A stretch of 64,000 bases of DNA from Galaxea fascicularis. Its lineage: Eukaryota > Cnidaria > Anthozoa > Scleractinia > Euphylliidae. Shown piece by piece: positions 35,137 to 45,541 of the stretch (within the stretch, counting starts at the first letter, position 1; each line of letters begins with the position of its first letter). Made by a program: the position numbers and the translations under genes. The notes under the pieces are model-generated. The model saw only the letters and a list, made by a program, of their open reading frames with translations. It was not told the DNA's origin and made no database searches. Location of the stretch: positions 32,153,415-32,217,414 of the forward strand of contig OX419336.1 in assembly GCA_948470475.1 (NCBI GenBank), given 5' to 3'.

Positions 35137-37285
35137 CTATTTGAGGAAAATAAATAATACTCAAAATGCTCCTTTAAAAGCCAACCAATACCTGGATTTT
35201 TTACTACTACCACATCATTAAAAAAGCAAAAACCAAAACAAAAAAAAAAACAGAATTTAGTAGTAATACACAGACATAACAAATTAGTTGGAAACTTGTT
35301 GTATTGTTAAAATGAGATTTTGCAGTTTATTACCTATGATGCTCCCCAAGCGGGTAGTCAGCCTGTTACAATGGGTAGAACTACCTGATACCTGGTTATT
35401 ATCAAAACCCCTGACTTAATGTTGCTGAACTGGCTTGTGAAAGTTAGTTTATGATCGATTACTACTATCAGTAGTTTCATCTTGGAGTATTGTTTAAAAA
35501 AGTGGAATCCATCATTGCAATGTCCAGTTCCTTAGTTGCCTTGGAGGAGGTTATTTTTGGACCTTTTTGAGACCATCTTTCCTTCTTTGTTTAAGGTGTT
35601 CTTGGTCTCCTTCACCGCTTTGCCGGCCGAGGGCAACTGGTGGTTGTTTGCATACACTGTAAGCTTGCCTTAAAGTACTGATAGATTACAGTGCTGATAG
35701 GACATGATTAGTATACGATAAGATGTAATTTTTTTTCTCCCTGACCCACAAAATTAAAATTTGAAGGGAATCTGTTATGTAAATGCACCTGCTAAAGGCT
35801 AGAAACAATCATGTGAAGTGTACTGACAAATTTCCAACTCTCGGCCACTGAAGCCCCAAATAGTGACCAATATCTAACATCTAACATATAATTACACCTG
35901 TGTAATAACATTACTAAAGCAAACATATAGGTTATCAGCACGATAAAAATAATTACCGATTTCAACACACTCTCCTCTATAGAAATCTTCTTTTACTCAC
36001 GTATCATGGGACATCTATGGATTACAGCAAGTAGCTTTAAAAAGTCATTTCATTCTTGTTATTTTAACTGGCGAAGGCATTCCCCACAGGGATACTGACT
36101 AAAAGCATACTCAAAAAACAAATCAAATCATTCTGCCTAATATTAAAACATGTCACATAAACTAAAAGATTTTGTTTGTTCATGGTTTTATTGCTTGGTC
36201 ACAAATAAGAAAACTAACGAAAAATCAAAGAAAGCAAAGTTGGAAAATAAACATATTTGATAAAAAAGCGATTTGCTTCCGAAAAACCTCTACAACATGT
36301 AAGTCTGTTAGAGCTGCAAAATACCTTGAAAGTAATATTACAGAACGCAAGTTTGACTTTACAGCTATTCATGATCAGACAGGAAAACGATCGCTAAAGT
36401 TGCGATTGTTTACATACAAAATTTCGCTAAAGGAGAGAGCGTTCTAACAAGATGGTATGCATGTATATTAAGCCAGAGGTCACGTAACTTGTGTTAATTG
36501 TATTACACTTTCGCATTTTTATACTGCAACGCTGGAATGCAAAACTTTAAGTCAATGCATAACCTCAATTTCGCCGGATTACGAGAAAAGAATATGCAAG
36601 ACTTGCTATCACTATTGTTTTAACACTTGCAGACTGATATAAGTCTTATTCTTACAATTAAGTGTTTCATGACCAGAATATAATATCTATCATTTTGAAT
36701 CAAAATCGGCCAGTCAGAAGTTTAACGCTACTCTGAAAAATGTTTTTGTTGATGCCACGAAAAAAACTGGGATCGGTAATTTTACAAACAACAGCAGACA
36801 TCTAAGAACTTGTATACGTAGGCAGAGTGCGCCAAGCGAAAATTTTCCGTCGACGCGTAAAATAGAAGTAATGTACACGCAATTTCTCCAGGTTAATAAT
36901 GCTTACGTTTACTCGTATTAAAATAAGGATAGCAATCCGATCACTGCTAAGAGTTATGGGCATAACAGGTTGCCGGACAAATGCAACACGAACTCAGTGA
37001 CGACAAAAGGCCAAGGGGAACGATCGAATGGGCTACACCAAGTTTACGACTTGCGATTTTTTTTCTGGTCACTTGACACCTTGAGTTTTACAAGAAAAAC
37101 GGACTGGGTCAAATCAAATACAAGTCTTGAGGCCAGAAATATCGAGCAAAAGAAACGTAATACAATAATCGCGAAGGGAGACGTAACACATTCATATAAG
37201 CCCGATCACTAGGCGAAACAGTACGTTTTTCCTCGCGATCGTCAGTCCGAGGACACACAGTACACGTAAAGAACTTCTGGTTACC
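35137..37285 (-). other. Probable first intron of LIN54; no gene recognised
   Basis: An acceptor (CAAATAG) precedes the first coding exon at 35136. A matching donor on the minus strand (ATCTTGCAG followed by GTAACC) lies at 37286/37285. Between them no repeat with clear ends and no recognisable exon was seen. Confidence 0.4.
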
Positions 37286-37440
37286 TGCAAGATACATCGA
37301 TCTTAAACAGCGTCTAAAACAAGTGTCCCTTGCGTGGAAAAATCCCATAAAAACTGTGTAGTTAGTACAGTCAATTTACTCCACTTTGCGGACATCTTGT
37401 TGTTCAAAATCACGCGCTTTTGCCAGCTAAAGAAAATCAT
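37286..37440 (-). other. Probable 5' untranslated exon of LIN54
   Basis: The minus strand has a donor at 37286. The upstream sequence carries a short frame starting MSAKWSK that stops before the donor, so it could act only as an upstream ORF. Joining this exon to 35136 puts an in-frame stop ahead of the LIN54 ATG, which supports the chosen start. The 5' limit is a guess from the CCAAT positions. Confidence 0.4.
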
Positions 37441-37530
37441 CCCACAATGCATCAGTGAAGAACTTGCGTTGATTGGACAAACGAACAATAGTAGTAGATG
37501 TTGTGTCTTGTGATTGGTCTAATTTGTGCG
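37441..37530. promoter_or_regulatory. Candidate bidirectional promoter with two CCAAT boxes
   Basis: ATTGG (CCAAT on the minus strand) occurs at 37472-37476 and 37513-37517, 41 bp apart, a spacing often used by NF-Y. LIN54 is read leftward from about 37.4 kb. The selenoprotein U gene is read rightward, probably from an exon ending at 37616. No TATA box is evident. The assignment is an inference from position. Confidence 0.4.
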
Positions 37531-37616
37531 ATGGAATTTTGATGACCATTCGAGGGTCGAGGGATGGACATGTTTTTGGAGAGATCTTGCGGCCTGGAAG
37601 TAGAGGGGATTTGAAG
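37531..37616 (+). other. Candidate 5' untranslated exon of the selenoprotein U gene
   Basis: A good donor (TTTGAAG followed by GTAAGG) ends this segment at 37616. A short frame starting at about 37565 stops within the exon, so it is not coding for the main protein. The partner would be the acceptor at 41661-41663 (TTTTCAG). The link is inferred only from spacing, strand and the shared promoter region. Confidence 0.3.
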
Positions 37617-37895
37617 GTAAGGCGCTTTGTTCACTTGATTTCATTTCCCCGCAGTGTATTAGAATGTTTTGGATCCGACAGTATGAGTGCCTTGTTTGCA
37701 AGTAGCCAGTCATACATGAAATTCCAAAAATTATGAGTGAAGATAGTCAATCAGCTCATTTAAGGCTTTTGCCATGTTTACACCTTCATCCATTGCATTT
37801 GTTGCTGAGGTTAATCCCACCATGAAAGCAGCACGATTTAGAGAGGGCGTTGCTAGTTTGATCAGAGCAGACAAGCTTGGAAGGGGTGTCAAGAA

Positions 37896-38602
37896 TGTGT
37901 CTAGGTAAGCTGAAAGCCACTCATTGGGCACTAAGGCCACTTGGTAGTAGGCATTACTCCTTAAATCTGCTAAATAAAGTTTGAGCCAGAGCATTAGCAG
38001 CCATGGACAGCTGTTTCGGCCTTGTTAGTCCTTATCAGCATGGCATAGCTAATACCTAGGCTTGAGTACCCACATGAATAAAACAAGCAATGAAAGTGTA
38101 AGGCTTGTGGGAGGTGGCTTGGAGTGACAAGAATACCTTACAAATTAAAGTGTTTTGGTGAGCTGAAAGCCACTCATTGGGTACTAACGCCACATGGTAG
38201 CGGGCATTGCCCCTTAAATTTACCAAATAAGTTTGAGCCTGAGCATTAGCAGCCATGGACAGCTGTTTTGGCCTTGTTAGGCCTCGTCAGCATGGCATAG
38301 TTAATACCCCGACTCAAGTACCTACAGGAATAAAACAAGCAATGAAAGTGTAAGGCTTGTGGGATGTGGCTTGGAGTGACAAGAATACCTCACAAATTAA
38401 TGTGTCTAGGTAAGCTGAAAGCCACTCATTGGGCCTTATAAGGCCACGTGGTAGCAGGCATTACCCCTCAAATCTATCAAATAAAGTTTGAACTATGCCA
38501 TCCTGATGAGGCCTGACAAGGAAGAAACAGCTGTCCATGGCTGCTAATGCCCAGGCTCAAACTTTATTTGGTAGATTTAAGGGGTAATGCCTGCTACCAT
38601 GT
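37896..38602. repeat. ~252-bp tandem repeat array (about 2.5 units plus an inverted partial unit)
   Basis: The landmark AGCTGAAAGCCACTCATTGG recurs at 37908, 38161 and 38413, giving periods of 253 and 252 bp. Each unit holds AAAGTTTGAGCCTGAGC, GGACAGCTGTTT and ATGAATAAAACAAGCAATG. After about 38490 an inverted partial unit follows, ending at the LINE fragment. Relatives are at 18889-19275 and 39820-40110. It lies in the presumed first intron of the selenoprotein U gene. Array form with flanking inverted pieces suggests a transposon-borne satellite. Confidence 0.8.
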
Positions 38603-38606
38603 GCAG

Positions 38607-39440
38607 GGCTGAGACAGGAAGGTTCCCAATGAGAATTGAAGCCCAATGTACGAACATTAAGTTCTGGTTAACCTTAACCAAAAACGAAAACAAATTATCC
38701 CAAATAGCAAACAATGATGTTAGATGGAATGAAAATAAGGCTTTCTGGAGCAAAAATTTCAAAACTGGATGAAAGCACACTATGCAGACATAGGAATTGT
38801 AAACATGATCAGTCAATGACTTAAGGGTATCAAACTACAAAGATGGCTAAGTGAAATGAATAACGACACCAGAAAAGATGCTAACCAAAGCAACAAAATG
38901 AGAACCTACCGGTTATTCAAAACGATAGACAATTACAAATGTGAAGACTTCCTACATCAGGTTACCAATATACGACACAGAATAGCTCTAACAAAACTGC
39001 CACTTAGCAACCACAAATTAGCCACATAGACAGAATGTTGTTCGAGACTGTTCAAGAAACCTGCACAAAGAATTTGCCCAATTTGTAAAATAGAAATGGA
39101 GGACGAATAGCATTTTCTAAATACATGCCCTGCTTACCAGGAAAAAAGATGTTCGTTACTAGATTATCTGGAAAAAGAATATAAAACAAAAATAAGGAGA
39201 ATGTCACCTAACAAAATACTCATGTTTCTAATAAACCCCCCTAGCGGAAATGCTAAAATACAAAAACTAATAGCAAAACATATATTTGAATGCTTTGAAA
39301 AAAGGAAAGGGCAAAATGGACTTAATCAATTAATAACGTATTAGCCATAGATATTTTTGTTGTCTGTAATTTTTAGTTATTTAGAAATCGTAGTTGATAT
39401 ACTATTTATTGTATAAGACTCCAAATAAAAACATGTCTGT
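38607..39440 (+). pseudogene. 3' fragment of a LINE (non-LTR retrotransposon) polyprotein
   Basis: One frame, broken by stops, reads ETGRFPMRIEAQCTNIKFW near 38612-38670. A second block from 38899 reads MRTYRLFKTIDNYKCEDFL, then RHRIALTKLPLSNHKL and CPICKIEMEDE with a following HFLNTCPAY. That pattern (RHR..LTKLRLSNH, then Cys-Cys-Glu-His-Cys) is the C-terminal region after the reverse transcriptase in many metazoan LINE ORF2 proteins. In-frame TAG codons near 39028 and 39109, and a frame break before 38899, make it a dead copy. The 5' end abuts the tandem repeat. Confidence 0.75.
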
Positions 39441-39584
39441 CTGTGTGTCCATATAGTCTATGGCTGTCGTGTTTCCAGATATCTGAAAAAACCTTCATTT
39501 TAATAATTGTTCCTCTGGGGTTAATTTGTGACTGTTCTTGGGAATTATGCACCTGTTAATGTTAAGCTGCAGAGGAGGGGGGGG

Positions 39585-39770
39585 GGGCATAGGCGGGAGA
39601 TTTGACCTTACTTTTTCTGTTCAAAAGCCCAACCCCAGGGATGTTATTATTGTTCAAAAGAGTACAAACTTCCTACTAACGGTTAAAGTCAAATGTCCCT
39701 ACCCACAGGCGGCAATGACCAAAAGCCCCTGCCACAGGCAGACTTCTTACATCAAATAACCCGCCTATGT
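39585..39770. mobile_element. MITE with CATAGGCGGG ends
   Basis: GGGCATAGGCGGG on the left is matched by CCCGCCTATGTCC on the right. Inside, GAGATTTGAC and GTCAAATGTC also pair. The run of G at 39579-39587 precedes it. No target duplication was resolved. Confidence 0.5.
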
Positions 39771-39819
39771 CCAGCCTCCCAACCCCGGTAGCGTGCTCAC
39801 TACCATGCAACCTACTTAC

Positions 39820-40110
39820 CAAACAATGAAAATGTGAAGCTTGTATTCTTGTCACCCGAAGCCACATCCCACAAGCTTCACATTTTCATCACTTGTTTTA
39901 TTTGTGTGGGTTCTTGAACCTGGGTATTAGCCAGGGCATGCTGATGAGGCCTAATAAGGCTGAAACAGCTGTCCATGGCTGCTAATGCTCAGGCTCGAAC
40001 TTATTTGGTAAATTTAAGGGGTGATGCACGCTACCATGTGGCCTTAGTGCCCAATGAGTGGCTTTCAGCTTACCTGAATACATTCATTTGTGTGGTATTC
40101 TTGGTACTCA
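39820..40110. repeat. Single unit of the ~252-bp repeat family
   Basis: It carries the inverse orientation relative to the array at 37.9 kb. It begins with a local inverted repeat (GTGAAGCTTGT and ACAAGCTTCAC). It encodes by chance, or as a relic, the peptide containing VALVPNEWLSAYLNTFI. Confidence 0.7.
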
Positions 40111-40720
40111 CCAAACAGCTTGCAGCCAGGAGGTTGTACTGCAGCATCAACCACTAACTTATTAACCTCATTTCACAACTCATACATGCAGTTGTGCAGT
40201 TCCAACGCTGCTGCCTAAGAAAATTTTAAAGGGGCCCTCAGAGCTAAACACTGAAAACTTACAGTAGGAGCCCAACATATGAAGTGAAAGGTGTTGCCAT
40301 AAGAAATTACATGTAAGGTGCCCAGCGCAGAGCTATTCTTTGGGTACCCCAGGCTACCGGGCTCCTGTTAGGCAACAGCCTTAAGTTCCAGAAAATAGCT
40401 ATATCTCTCCCACAAACGTTCAATGGAAATCCTAAGGGGGTGGGAGTGGCAAAAGTTTTTAAAGAAACACATGGAGCTGAAATGGAAATTCCAGGGGGTG
40501 GGGGTGCAAACCAAAAACCTTCTGTGGGGGAGATACAGTGTATGCATATTTTCTGGAACCACATGTTGACAAATACAAAGATGGCTCTCAAAATGATTAA
40601 AATGCCTTGTTTCATCAGCAACAACACCAAAAGCAATATAAAAGTAATTTAAGTATCATAAGCCCTCTGTTGAAGTTGGTGCTTGTTAGTGAGTAGTGGC
40701 CTGTGAGAAGATGCCTGTAC

Positions 40721-41093
40721 TAGCCTGAGTATCAGGTGTTTCTAGGGTGGGGAAGGCAAGAAGAGCGAGAAAGCGAAGGAAGAAACGCCTGACACAAGCA
40801 GCTTCTCAGAAGCCTTCCACCCCCAAACAGCATGTGTTATAATTAGCCAATCAAAATCACTTCCGGTAACTGTCATGTGTCATGAGAGTAAACTTCAATA
40901 TGGTGTCTGTAACCAATGCGTTGGAAGCTTGACTTCCGGTTGACTCACGTGACTTGACTTGTCTTTTGACCAATTAGCGTAACATCCTGAATCTGGATGT
41001 TGGACACAAGCGAATCAATGGTTTTGTGTCAGGCCCTTCTCTTCTTCCTTCCCCTCGTCCCCGCTTCCCCGATAGGGCCTGATACTTAGGCTA
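40721..41093. mobile_element. 373-bp MITE with perfect 9-bp target duplication
   Basis: Ends TAGCCTGAGTATCAGG and CCTGATACTTAGGCTA are inverted repeats. The flanks are the perfect 9-bp direct repeat TGCCTGTAC at 40712-40720 and 41094-41102. The interior holds a polypurine arm pairing with a polypyrimidine arm and two CTTCCGG motifs. Terminal TAGCCT plus a 9-bp duplication matches the pattern at 9925-10008 and 46213-46366. Confidence 0.88.
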
Positions 41094-41683
41094 TGCCTGT
41101 ACATGCTGGGTTATGGTGACCTTGGTGTTAAGGCAAGATGTATGATACAAAAATGTTTTTGAGAAATGCTTCAATGTGTGCTATGGCTAGAATCACAGGG
41201 TGGTCAGTGTGTTTTTCTTCCTTATAATCACATCTTTACCAAGATGGATATCTAAAGGAAAAGCATGAATTGAAAACAGTTGGTGTACATTATGATATAT
41301 GTAACTGCTTTTTTGCTGATTATGTAATTTGCCATGACTGTAATTGCCCCCTGATAATTAATGAGATGAAAAATAGAGAAGTAAGTGCTTATTAATTTTA
41401 GTTTTGTAGCCTTTCCTTAAAAATATATATTTTTTAATTATTCAGTTTTCTCTCTTCAGCTGTTCTATGAAATGGCTCTACAAGTTAATGCTTTCAGGAT
41501 AACAAAAATATTTATTACTTTATTTTGTTTTTTTCTACATAGGGTTAATAATAAAATTCCTTCCACCTTATCTACCAGGAAATTGTGAAAGTACCAACAT
41601 TTTCACGTTGAACTGTTTCTTCTTTATGAAATGGCGTTTCTCATCACTAGTTATCATTTTCAGTGTTAACGCGAGCACAGCAT

Positions 41684-42988
41684 ATGAGGATCTCTAGATG
41701 GCATAGAAGGATGGCATGGATACTTGGTGCTGGTGGGATAGCTGCTATTGCAGGCTTTTTTGCTGCTAACTGGGATTGGTACAAGAACAGTGCAAGACCG
41801 GATTTAGCTTACTTAAGTGCCATTAAACTCAAAATGTTGGATGGATCTGGAAAAGACCTAATGGCTTCTGAACTGTGGAGGAAATCTGGAGCAGTGATTA
41901 TGGTGGTCAGAAGACCAGGATGATCCCTGTGTAGAGAGGTAATTAAGTGGTCCCCAGGCCTGTCACTATTATTATAATTTATAAAAATTAATGTCATTTT
42001 ATTTGATAATCTCTCCTCCTTGAGGACAAAGATGCAGCTTCATTCAATAGGTGTTAACATATGTTATGTTCTTCAGGCAGAGATTAGGATGAGGTGTTAT
42101 TGATGTGGTTACATTTTAAAAATACCTTCAAAGCCCTGTTTGATTTTGCCATTAACTCACTAAGATCGATTCCTGTCCTTTTTTCTGTTCAATCCTTGCA
42201 AACCATAAAAACGCTGTGTACATACTTTGCCTAACCAAGATGTATAATAAATTGATCTGGTTCATACATGTATCTGGTTCTCTTCCCATGCATGTGGTCA
42301 AATACCAGGGGTTTGCTTTGGTGAGGAAGGGGGGGTTGGCAGGAAGGGGGGAATTGGTTGATCACCATATTAACCAGATTGTGAGATTGGGCATCTGACA
42401 AATGTTAAGGTAAATGATGGGGATCAAAAAGCATTATTACATTAGGGTTTGCATACCAAGACTTGCTGAAAATCCCTCATGCCAGGAGAATTGCATAACT
42501 AGTCAGAAAAATTTAATTTTGAGCACCTAGTGTTCAGAAGAGCATTTCAAAGCTTTGATTGCTTCAGTATGCAATTCACCTTCAGTTGGTAATGATATTA
42601 TTAATACAAGTTGCAAGCCAGCATTTGGGTCTTTGGGTTGCTGCCTTCAGCCAGATTAGGGGATTTTTCATTGAAGAAATAGATTGCGATCAACCGCCAC
42701 GGTAGCATAGTGAGTGAACTTCCATTCACTCAAACATGATTCGAAATTAATGTTGTATGCAGTGGAACCTCGATTTAATGAACCTCTATAATAGTGAGGT
42801 CCAGGGAATAATAAACAATTTTCTTCTTCAGCCTGGCGAAACTCATAGTAAAATGTATGAAACAGATTCTTGGTACTAAAACATTGATATGAAGAACCAG
42901 TTTCCCCAGTATTTTGGTACTTCATTAAATCAATTCCATTGACTGCATTTTATGAGAGGAGATGGTTTCGGAGTGGGGGGCTAAAATG

Positions 42989-43019
<31 letters not shown>

Positions 43020-45152
43020 GAGGAGAATGGGAGAGTGAAAACTTATCTGGGTGAGTGCATTTTCAAGGTCATTCACCCAGATGGTGAGTGCTCCAAAATT
43101 GTAGTTTTCATCCCTGCAATATAATAACTGCATCAGTTCCCACTGTAAAGGGTGTAAAGATTTGTTATGTGTTTTGATTAGTGTGTCAGAGTTTCATATT
43201 TTTTACCACTTGTCTTAATAATTATTTGTGATTATCTTTTTTTCAGGAGGCTTTAGAGCTCTCCTCTCTAAAACCTGAACTGGACCAGAAGGGTGTAAAC
43301 CTTGTGGGTGTGGTTCATGAAGAAAAGGGAGCAAAACAATTTCAACCATTTCTGAATTCCACACTTTACCTGGATGAACAGGTACCCTGTAGCACCAGTC
43401 TGTTAATAAGTAAAAGGGCAGTATGAAGTACATAGGATTGAGTGATTGGAAATAAAAATGCAGTTTAACAAGAAATAAATCTTGAATGCTGCTTATGTTA
43501 ACTGCACATCTTGCTTACGGTGTCTCTCCTTTGGCCTTCTCAGACTTGTGGGAACATCTTTATGCACTTTTACTTTGAATGGTCAAGTAGCTGGCCTTCA
43601 GCAGTTGTTTGTATTTTGTTCTTGAACGCATGGGAAAAGAGAGACCCTGAGAACAAGATTGATTGATGATCAGTGTGACAGCTGCCTGTTTTCCATTTTG
43701 CATAGGTCTTATAGCTGGGTTGCCAGGAATTTGGAAGCCATGGGTGCACTATCTCCATCTTCAGCTACTGACAATAATGGAACCTAGACATCACAGGCAC
43801 CCAACATTCAAAATAATATGAACTAAGTAGCTCTCTTTGGTCGTGTCAGTAACTGTAGCGTATAACATGCAAATTGTTAATATAACATTGTGGTAGTCAC
43901 ACAAATCCTTTTACCTCTCTCAGAGAAAATTTTATGGTCCTGAGCAGAGGTGGATGTCTGTAAGTGGTGAGTTTCAATCTTTTATTAATTTTATTGTAGT
44001 TTATTTGTATATTATTTAGCGCCAGTCAATAGGAAAAGGGCAAGAACCAAGGCACAACCGGTTCGTGTAAGGCTTTTAATCAACTCGAACAAAACAAATA
44101 GCTGAGTTATAGATCCAATATGGCAGACACAGGCAAAAACAACAACGAGGGCGCATGCCGAGTGGTAGTACCGCTGACCGGTACTGGTGTAGTTTAATGT
44201 GCTCTAATACGCTCAATGAGTAGTTTAAAGAGAGACGTCCATGTCACAATTAAATTTGAAAGTGATTGTGCCATTGCCATTGCATTTTTCATTGCAAGTT
44301 TAGTGCCTGTAAAGAATGCAATTTGCATTTGAGTGGTCTTGTGTCATATGAAAGTGCCTACATTACAGGGGCACCCAACGGGCCAAAAGCTGTAGAAAGG
44401 CATTTTAAGTACCTTATGTTGTTTGATGTCTGTTTAAAGTGATGTTTCCATATTTAGCTAGACGAATTTGATCTGTTCGGATTCCTTAGTTGAAATTTAA
44501 TTTTGCCCGAACATTTTAAGGAATAAAATCTTCCTTTGAGAGAGTGAACTTTCCACGGAACTATTTGCTTTCCGAAAATGCTAGCTGACGTTTTTGACTG
44601 CCGAAAACAGCAAATAATTATGTCCCTTCCGAAGACGTCAGAGGCTGTTACCAGTATTTCTCCATTGTTAATCTTTTAGGCTACGTTTGATTTACGAAAA
44701 TCCGAGTGCTCTCTGTGATTGACACCAAAATCCTAAGGCGAACTACCCTCCACTGAACAGATATCTACCGAAATTTGTCGTTGGGACAACAAAGAGTGAA
44801 AGGACATGTACAGCTGTAAGCTATTATTTGAAACCACGATGAATAACCTCTTTTACTTGGCCAGACATGAGGATGCAAAAACATAGAAACCACTGCCTTT
44901 GTTTATGTGTTTTTGTCAGGCTTTTTACGTCTAAGTGTGTGGAAGTCATTCTTCCGAGCCAAAGGCAAAGGAGTAGACGGCAACTTTGTTGGAGAAGGAC
45001 GGCTCTTGGGCGGAGTCTTCGTAGTTGGACCAGGAGAACAAGGAATCCTGCTTGATCACAAAGAGAAAGAATTTGGTGATAAAGTTGACCTTCAGGAAGT
45101 AAAAAATGCTGTTTTTAAAATGAAATCGAGTATTGGCAAGTCCCAGTTGTAA
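41684..45152 (+). CDS. SELENOU: Peroxiredoxin-like 2A / selenoprotein U with in-frame TGA (Sec)
   Basis: A thioredoxin-fold redox protein of the PRXL2A (FAM213A/SelU) family. Four coding exons: 41684-41938, 43247-43381, 43924-43966, 44920-45152. They join in phase to 221 residues if TGA at 41921-41923 is read as selenocysteine. A hydrophobic N-terminal segment (about residues 11-28) matches the membrane-anchor-like start of the family. The active site reads RRPG-U-SLCRE with Sec80 and Cys83; human PRXL2A has Cys at the Sec position. Downstream blocks FYGPEQRW, GEGRLLGGVFVVG and EKEFGDKV are family hallmarks, so the frame is under constraint beyond the TGA. A SECIS-like element is present in the 3' UTR. 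The start at 41684 follows an acceptor at 41663; Met at 41711 is an alternative. If TGA were a plain stop, only 79 residues would be made. Confidence 0.93.
41921..41923 (+). other. SELENOU: UGA selenocysteine codon
   Basis: TGA lies between GGA (Gly79) and TCC CTG TGT (Ser-Leu-Cys83), 15 bases before the splice donor at 41939. It replaces the first Cys of the C-x-x-C-like redox motif of the Cys-containing homologue. The family includes known Sec-containing members in fish and birds (established); its use here is inferred from position plus the SECIS. Confidence 0.88.
42760..42945. mobile_element. pogo/Tc1-like MITE in a SELENOU intron
   Basis: The left end CAGTGGAACCTCGATTTAAT and the degenerate right end (TTCATTAAATCAATTCC, then GACTG) are inverted. 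CAGTGGAACCTCGATT-type ends occur in pogo-related elements. No transposase is present and no TA duplication is certain. Confidence 0.5.
42989..43019. repeat. (TTA)n microsatellite
   Basis: About ten TTA/ATT units in an intron of the selenoprotein U gene. A shorter (TTA)n tract lies at 53654-53670 in ACTR6 intron 9. Confidence 0.85.
44436..44800. repeat. Dispersed repeat copy 2 (uninterrupted)
   Basis: Uninterrupted relative of the repeat at 25180-25975, lying in the last SELENOU intron. At the point where copy 1 has a 413-bp palindrome this copy reads straight through from GATCTGTTCGGATTCC to GTTGAAATTT. No protein is encoded. Confidence 0.75.
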
Positions 45153-45454
45153 TGAAATATCACTCTGATGTATCAAGAACTCTGACTAATGATTTTTGTT
45201 TTTGCATTTTGTCATTCAATTCCAGTAAAAAATCCGAGAAGTGATTGCTTGTGGCACTATAATTCATTATCTTGTGTTCAACTCATGGTTGTTGAAATGT
45301 GAAGTGGCTATTGGTAGAAGTTAAGCGTGATAGTAACTTTAACGTGGGTGAAAAGACCACTTGAATTCTACACGAAAAGTAGCAGTGACGCCCGTTGTTT
45401 GGTGCAATGTGAATTTGATCGAACTTTTGTCAGTCTTGTAGATGTACAAACATG

Positions 45455-45541
45455 TGCACTATTCTTTCTTACTTATGACAGCACAGATATAAATAAGTTT
45501 CCTTATAATCTTTGCTCGATGTAATGCATTTATAGTATGCA
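45455..45541 (+). promoter_or_regulatory. SECIS element (predicted) in the SELENOU 3' UTR
   Basis: The quartet strands are ATGA at 45475-45478 and CGAT at 45517-45520. Between them helix II pairs AGCA (45480-45483), AGAT (45485-45488) and ATAA (45489-45492) with TTAT, ATCT and TGCT on the 3' side, leaving one mismatch and one bulge. The apical loop is ATAAGTTTCC, with AA pairs at 45491-45492 and 45495-45496. Helix I pairs TTAC with GTAA next to the core, and TGC-ACTA (45455-45461) with TAGT-(AT)-GCA at the base. AA lies 12 nt after ATGA, as in animal SECIS elements. It is about 320 nt past the stop codon. By-eye folding only. Confidence 0.8.

Noticed and set aside
41921..41923. TGA read as a nonsense mutation making a PRXL2A pseudogene
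   Set aside because: The codon sits exactly on the redox Cys position, the remaining exons are fully in frame with intact splice sites and conserved blocks, and a SECIS-like hairpin is present.
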